Below, piece after piece: positions 5,694 through 8,237 of a stretch of DNA of 8,237 nt; position 1 is the first letter of the stretch; each line of letters begins with the position of its first letter. The DNA is from Burkholderiales bacterium (GTDB lineage Bacteria > Pseudomonadota > Gammaproteobacteria > Burkholderiales > CAIKXV01). The translations under genes were made by a program, and so were the position numbers. Below the pieces are notes generated by a model. That model was given only the letters and a program-made list of their open reading frames with translations. It was not told the origin of the DNA and did not search any database. The stretch lies in the NCBI GenBank assembly GCA_014379045.1, contig JACMMK010000010.1:1-8237 (forward strand). The letters run 5' to 3'.

Positions 5694-7199
5694 TCAGCCA
5701 TGCGTCGGCATCACCGTCGAGCGCGCGCTCGACGCCGGCATCGCGGCGGACGGCCAGCGCTCGGTGATCACCTTGGTGCGGGTGTAGAAGGCGACACCTT
5801 CCATGCCGTGCACATGCAGATCGCCGAACAGCGACTGCTTCCAGCCGCCGAACGAGAAGAACGCCATCGGCACCGGAATCGGCACGTTGACGCCGACCAT
5901 GCCCACCTCGATCTCGTTCTGGAACTTGCGTGCCGCACCCCCGGAGGCGGTGAAGATCGCGGTGCCGTTACCGTAGGCGTTGCGGTTGACCAGCGCAATC
6001 GCCTCGTCGAGCGTGTCGACGCGCACCACGGAAAGTACCGGACCGAAGATCTCGTCGCGGTAGATCGACATCTCGGGACCCACATGATCGAACAGCGTCG
6101 GACCGAGGAAGAACCCCTGCTCGTTTCCCGCCACCGACAGGCCGCGCCCGTCGAGCACCAGCGCCGCGCCCTCGGCCTCGCCGCTGTCGACATAGCCGGC
6201 GACCTTGTCGCGATGCGCCTTCGATATCAGCGGCCCCATGTCCGCGCCGGGCGCCTCACCGCCCGCGACCTTGTACGCGGCGCCGATGCTGGCGATCTTT
6301 TGCACCAGCGCGTCGCCGATCTCACCCACCGCGACGACGGCCGAGATCGCCATGCAACGCTCCCCGGCGGAGCCGTACCCGGCGCCGGCGATCGCATCGG
6401 CGGCGAAGTCCAGATCGGCGTCGGGCATCACTACCGCGTGGTTCTTCGCGCCGCCGAGCGCCTGCACCCGCTTGCCGCCGCGCGCGGCGGTTTCGTAAAC
6501 GTACTTCGCGATCGGTGTCGAGCCCACGAAGGAGACCGCTTTCACGAGCGGGTGCGCAAGCAACGCATCGACCGCGACCTTGTCGCCGTGGACGACGTTG
6601 AACACGCCATCGGGCAGACCCGCTTCCTTGCACAGCTCCGCCAGCCGCATGCTCGCCGAGGGGTCTTTTTCGGAGGGTTTGAGCACGAAGGTGTTGCCGC
6701 AGGCGATCGCCACCGGAAACATCCAGCACGGCACCATCACCGGGAAGTTGAACGGGGTAATGCCGGCACACACGCCGAGCGCCTGCAGGCGCGAATGGCA
6801 ATCGATCCCGCGCCCGACGTCCTCGGCATGCTCGCCCTTCTGAAGGTGCGGCACGCCGCTCGCGAATTCGACGACCTCGAGGCCGCGTTGCACTTCGCCG
6901 AGCGCGTCGGGCAAGGTCTTGCCGTGCTCTTCGGTGATCAATCGTGCGAGCTCGTCGCGATGCGTCTCGATCAGTTCCTTGAGCCGCGCCATGATGCGTG
7001 AGCGGCGCAACGCGGGCGTCGCGCTCCACGCGGGGAACGCGGCGCCCGCCGCGCGCACCGCACGATCAACGTCGGCTTCGTCACCGAGCGCGACCCGCCG
7101 CACGGTCTGTCCGGTCGCGGGGTTGGTCACGTCTGCGGTGCGTGGGCTGCGTGCGGTATGCCGGGCGCCGTTGATCCAGAAGGAGACTAGGTCGGTCAT
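5694..7199 (-). CDS. mmsA: CoA-acylating methylmalonate-semialdehyde dehydrogenase
   Basis: This enzyme converts methylmalonate semialdehyde (valine or thymine breakdown) to propionyl-CoA, and malonate semialdehyde (inositol or beta-alanine breakdown) to acetyl-CoA, with NAD+ and CoA and loss of CO2. From the ATG at 7199 it has 501 residues, the usual length. The NAD-binding segment GITPFNFPVMVP is at 146-157 and VLKPSEKDPSA at 172-182. The catalytic Cys282 lies in GERCMA. Where ordinary aldehyde dehydrogenases carry the general-base Glu, this protein has VQALGGAKNH (245-254), the mark of the CoA-dependent subfamily. Arg105 and Arg281 fit the substrate-carboxylate binding pair. The C-terminus ends in the family-like VMPTHG. 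An upstream TTG (7271) would add 24 residues that overlap nothing and look non-coding, so I reject it. No good ribosome site precedes 7199. No mmsB or valine-pathway partner is adjacent in the window. Confidence 0.95.
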   Translation of the reverse strand: MTDLVSFWINGARHTARSPRTADVTNPATGQTVRRVALGDEADVDRAVRAAGAAFPAWSATPALRRSRIMARLKELIETHRDELARLITEEHGKTLPDALGEVQRGLEVVEFASGVPHLQKGEHAEDVGRGIDCHSRLQALGVCAGITPFNFPVMVPCWMFPVAIACGNTFVLKPSEKDPSASMRLAELCKEAGLPDGVFNVVHGDKVAVDALLAHPLVKAVSFVGSTPIAKYVYETAARGGKRVQALGGAKNHAVVMPDADLDFAADAIAGAGYGSAGERCMAISAVVAVGEIGDALVQKIASIGAAYKVAGGEAPGADMGPLISKAHRDKVAGYVDSGEAEGAALVLDGRGLSVAGNEQGFFLGPTLFDHVGPEMSIYRDEIFGPVLSVVRVDTLDEAIALVNRNAYGNGTAIFTASGGAARKFQNEIEVGMVGVNVPIPVPMAFFSFGGWKQSLFGDLHVHGMEGVAFYTRTKVITERWPSAAMPASSARSTVMPTHG

Positions 7200-7535
7200 T
7201 GAGATCGGAGGGCGAGGTAAAGCGCCGCAGCAGAGGGGGGGCGCAGGGATGCGCGTCGAGTTCGGGCGCAACGTCTCGCATCGACATCACCTGCGAAAGC
7301 TGCGTTCCAACGTGCGCGCTCAGGTCGCGAAGTATACCCGCCACCGCTGCGGCGGCCGCGATGCGACCGTGGCATCCGACCGCGAGCCTGCCGTCGATCC
7401 ATGTTTTACTTCGGCTGTGATGCGTTCGATTCCCTGGTCCAGTCCTCTCCGTCGCGGCTTGCATTGCCCCCTAATTTGCGCGTGGTCCGCGCGACCGCCG
7501 CGGCCGGACGCGGCCGATTGCGCGCTTGGCCCGCG
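7200..7535. other. divergent intergenic region between mmsA and the membrane-anchored protein gene
   Basis: This 336-base stretch separates two divergent genes and should hold both promoters. For mmsA the minus strand has a TATACT hexamer at 7336-7331, five of six matches to the -10 consensus, but with no recognisable -35. A run of seven G residues (C on the mmsA sense strand) lies at 7235-7241, about 36 bases before the mmsA start. For the plus-strand gene I see no clear promoter; an in-frame ATG at 7401 with poorer codon bias is discussed with that gene. No tRNA, leader peptide or strong terminator is visible. Confidence 0.5.
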
Positions 7536-8237
7536 ATGACAGGCCTGTCGATCGGCGTCATTCTCGGCCTCGTGATCGCGCTGGTGATCGTGCTGTCGAT
7601 GCTGCAACGACGCAAGCGCGAGGCATTCATTCGCGAGTCGCCGTTGCCGGGAGATCTGCTCGACGCGTTGGCGATCACGTTTCCGGCACTCGCGCTGAAG
7701 GACCGGCAACTCGTTGCGCGCGGACTGCGCAAGTTTTTCCTGGCCCAGGTCAAGGCCGGACGCAACGCAGTTGCGATGCCGTCCAGATCGGTCGGCGAAC
7801 TGTGGCGCCTGTTCGCGAACCAGCGTGTGGCTTACGGGCGGTATTGCGAGCAGGCCTTCGGTCGCTTGCTGCCGCAGACGCCCCCCAGCGCGCTCACGGC
7901 GCATCCGGGCAGCGAGGGCGCCGAGCGCAACGCCGCGCTTCGACGTTGCTGGTGGCACGCGTGTCGCGAGGAGACGATCAACCCGCGCAAGCCGACGCGA
8001 CTGCCGCTGCTGTTCGCTCTCGACAGCAAGCTGAAGATCGACGGCGGCTTCTACTACTTCACCGACGACTTCACCAGAAAGCGCAAAGCGGCACGACGCG
8101 ACGACAACGGCGGCGGTTGGACCTTCGAACACGACCGTAGCTGGACTGCGGAAGATTTCCAGGACACGTCGCTCGACGGCACCACCGACGGGTTCGGCAG
8201 CGACGGGGGCGGTGATGGCGGCGGCGACGGAGGCGGA
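7536..8237 (+). CDS. membrane-anchored protein with GRDP-like motif and Gly/Asp-rich tail, C-terminus off the window
   Basis: The frame is open to the window edge, giving 234 residues of an incomplete protein. Residues 4-22 form one hydrophobic helix followed by QRRKR, so the N-terminus is probably outside and the bulk cytosolic. Residues 40-115 contain an alpha-helical region with MPSRSVGELWRLF (81-93) and AYGRYCEQAFGRLL (99-112). This resembles the MPS-x2-VDxxWHxF...Y..FC pattern I associate with the glycine-rich domain (GRDP-like) proteins, but the His after Trp is Arg91. Residues 156-163 (LPLLFALD) and GGFYYF (170-175) follow, then an Asp/Gly-rich tail from 213 that becomes GGGDGGGDGGG at the edge. 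The function is unknown. I chose the ATG at 7536 because the helix follows at once. An in-frame ATG at 7401 adds 45 residues of weaker codon bias. No good ribosome site is seen for either. The gene diverges from mmsA. Confidence 0.75.
   Translation, partial: MTGLSIGVILGLVIALVIVLSMLQRRKREAFIRESPLPGDLLDALAITFPALALKDRQLVARGLRKFFLAQVKAGRNAVAMPSRSVGELWRLFANQRVAYGRYCEQAFGRLLPQTPPSALTAHPGSEGAERNAALRRCWWHACREETINPRKPTRLPLLFALDSKLKIDGGFYYFTDDFTRKRKAARRDDNGGGWTFEHDRSWTAEDFQDTSLDGTTDGFGSDGGGDGGGDGGG

Noticed and set aside
5700..7001. A 433-codon open frame on the plus strand opposite mmsA
   Set aside because: Composition is that of an antisense shadow; the minus strand encodes an intact aldehyde dehydrogenase with all catalytic motifs.
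7331..7336. TATACT as a firm mmsA promoter
   Set aside because: No -35 hexamer lies at a proper distance; kept only as a remark in the intergenic entry.
7320..8132. A 270-codon minus-strand open frame opposite the GRDP-like gene
   Set aside because: Arg/Gln-rich with no domain. The plus frame has a clear transmembrane helix, conserved-looking core and structured composition.

Overview
The window is GC-rich bacterial chromosome, densely coding, with Tat-type and tripartite-transport genes typical of Proteobacteria. A betaproteobacterium (Burkholderiales/Rhodocyclales-like) is my best guess from the protein families, but no rRNA or taxonomic marker gene is present, so this is inference. All recognisable genes except the last lie on the minus strand. 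I see no insertion sequence, tRNA, CRISPR array or phage gene.

Reading in transcription order (right to left): mmsA (7199-5694) encodes a CoA-acylating methylmalonate-semialdehyde dehydrogenase. After a structured 164-bp spacer comes a likely three-gene unit (5529-3067): a universal stress protein, a UPF0149/YecA-like protein with a C-terminal SEC-C zinc motif, and an NhaD/ArsB-type ion transporter. A 274-bp regulatory gap follows, then a TRAP transporter operon dctP-dctQ-dctM (2783-1). Its order is Tat-exported binding protein, small permease, large permease, and the large permease runs off the left edge. On the right, divergent from mmsA, a plus-strand gene (7536-8237, cut by the edge) encodes a membrane-anchored protein resembling the glycine-rich-domain (GRDP-like) family, ending in a Gly/Asp-rich tail.

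Functional reading: the TRAP system uses an ion gradient to import an organic acid. Its binding protein belongs to the group that includes alpha-keto-acid and chloroaromatic/mannitol-type systems (COG4663/4665/4664). MmsA feeds valine or inositol-type carbon into propionyl-CoA or acetyl-CoA. The stress protein, SEC-C protein and antiporter-like gene form a plausible ion-homeostasis/stress unit. No direct pathway link between the three blocks is visible.

Nothing here proves a wholly new system. The items most worth a second look are the uncharacterised membrane-anchored Gly/Asp-tailed protein, the uspA-yecA-nhaD-like linkage with a variant SEC-C motif, and a hairpin plus T-run between dctP and dctQ that looks like an attenuator. 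A LysR-type dyad upstream of dctP and a 10-bp inverted repeat enclosing a hairpin in front of uspA are also of interest.
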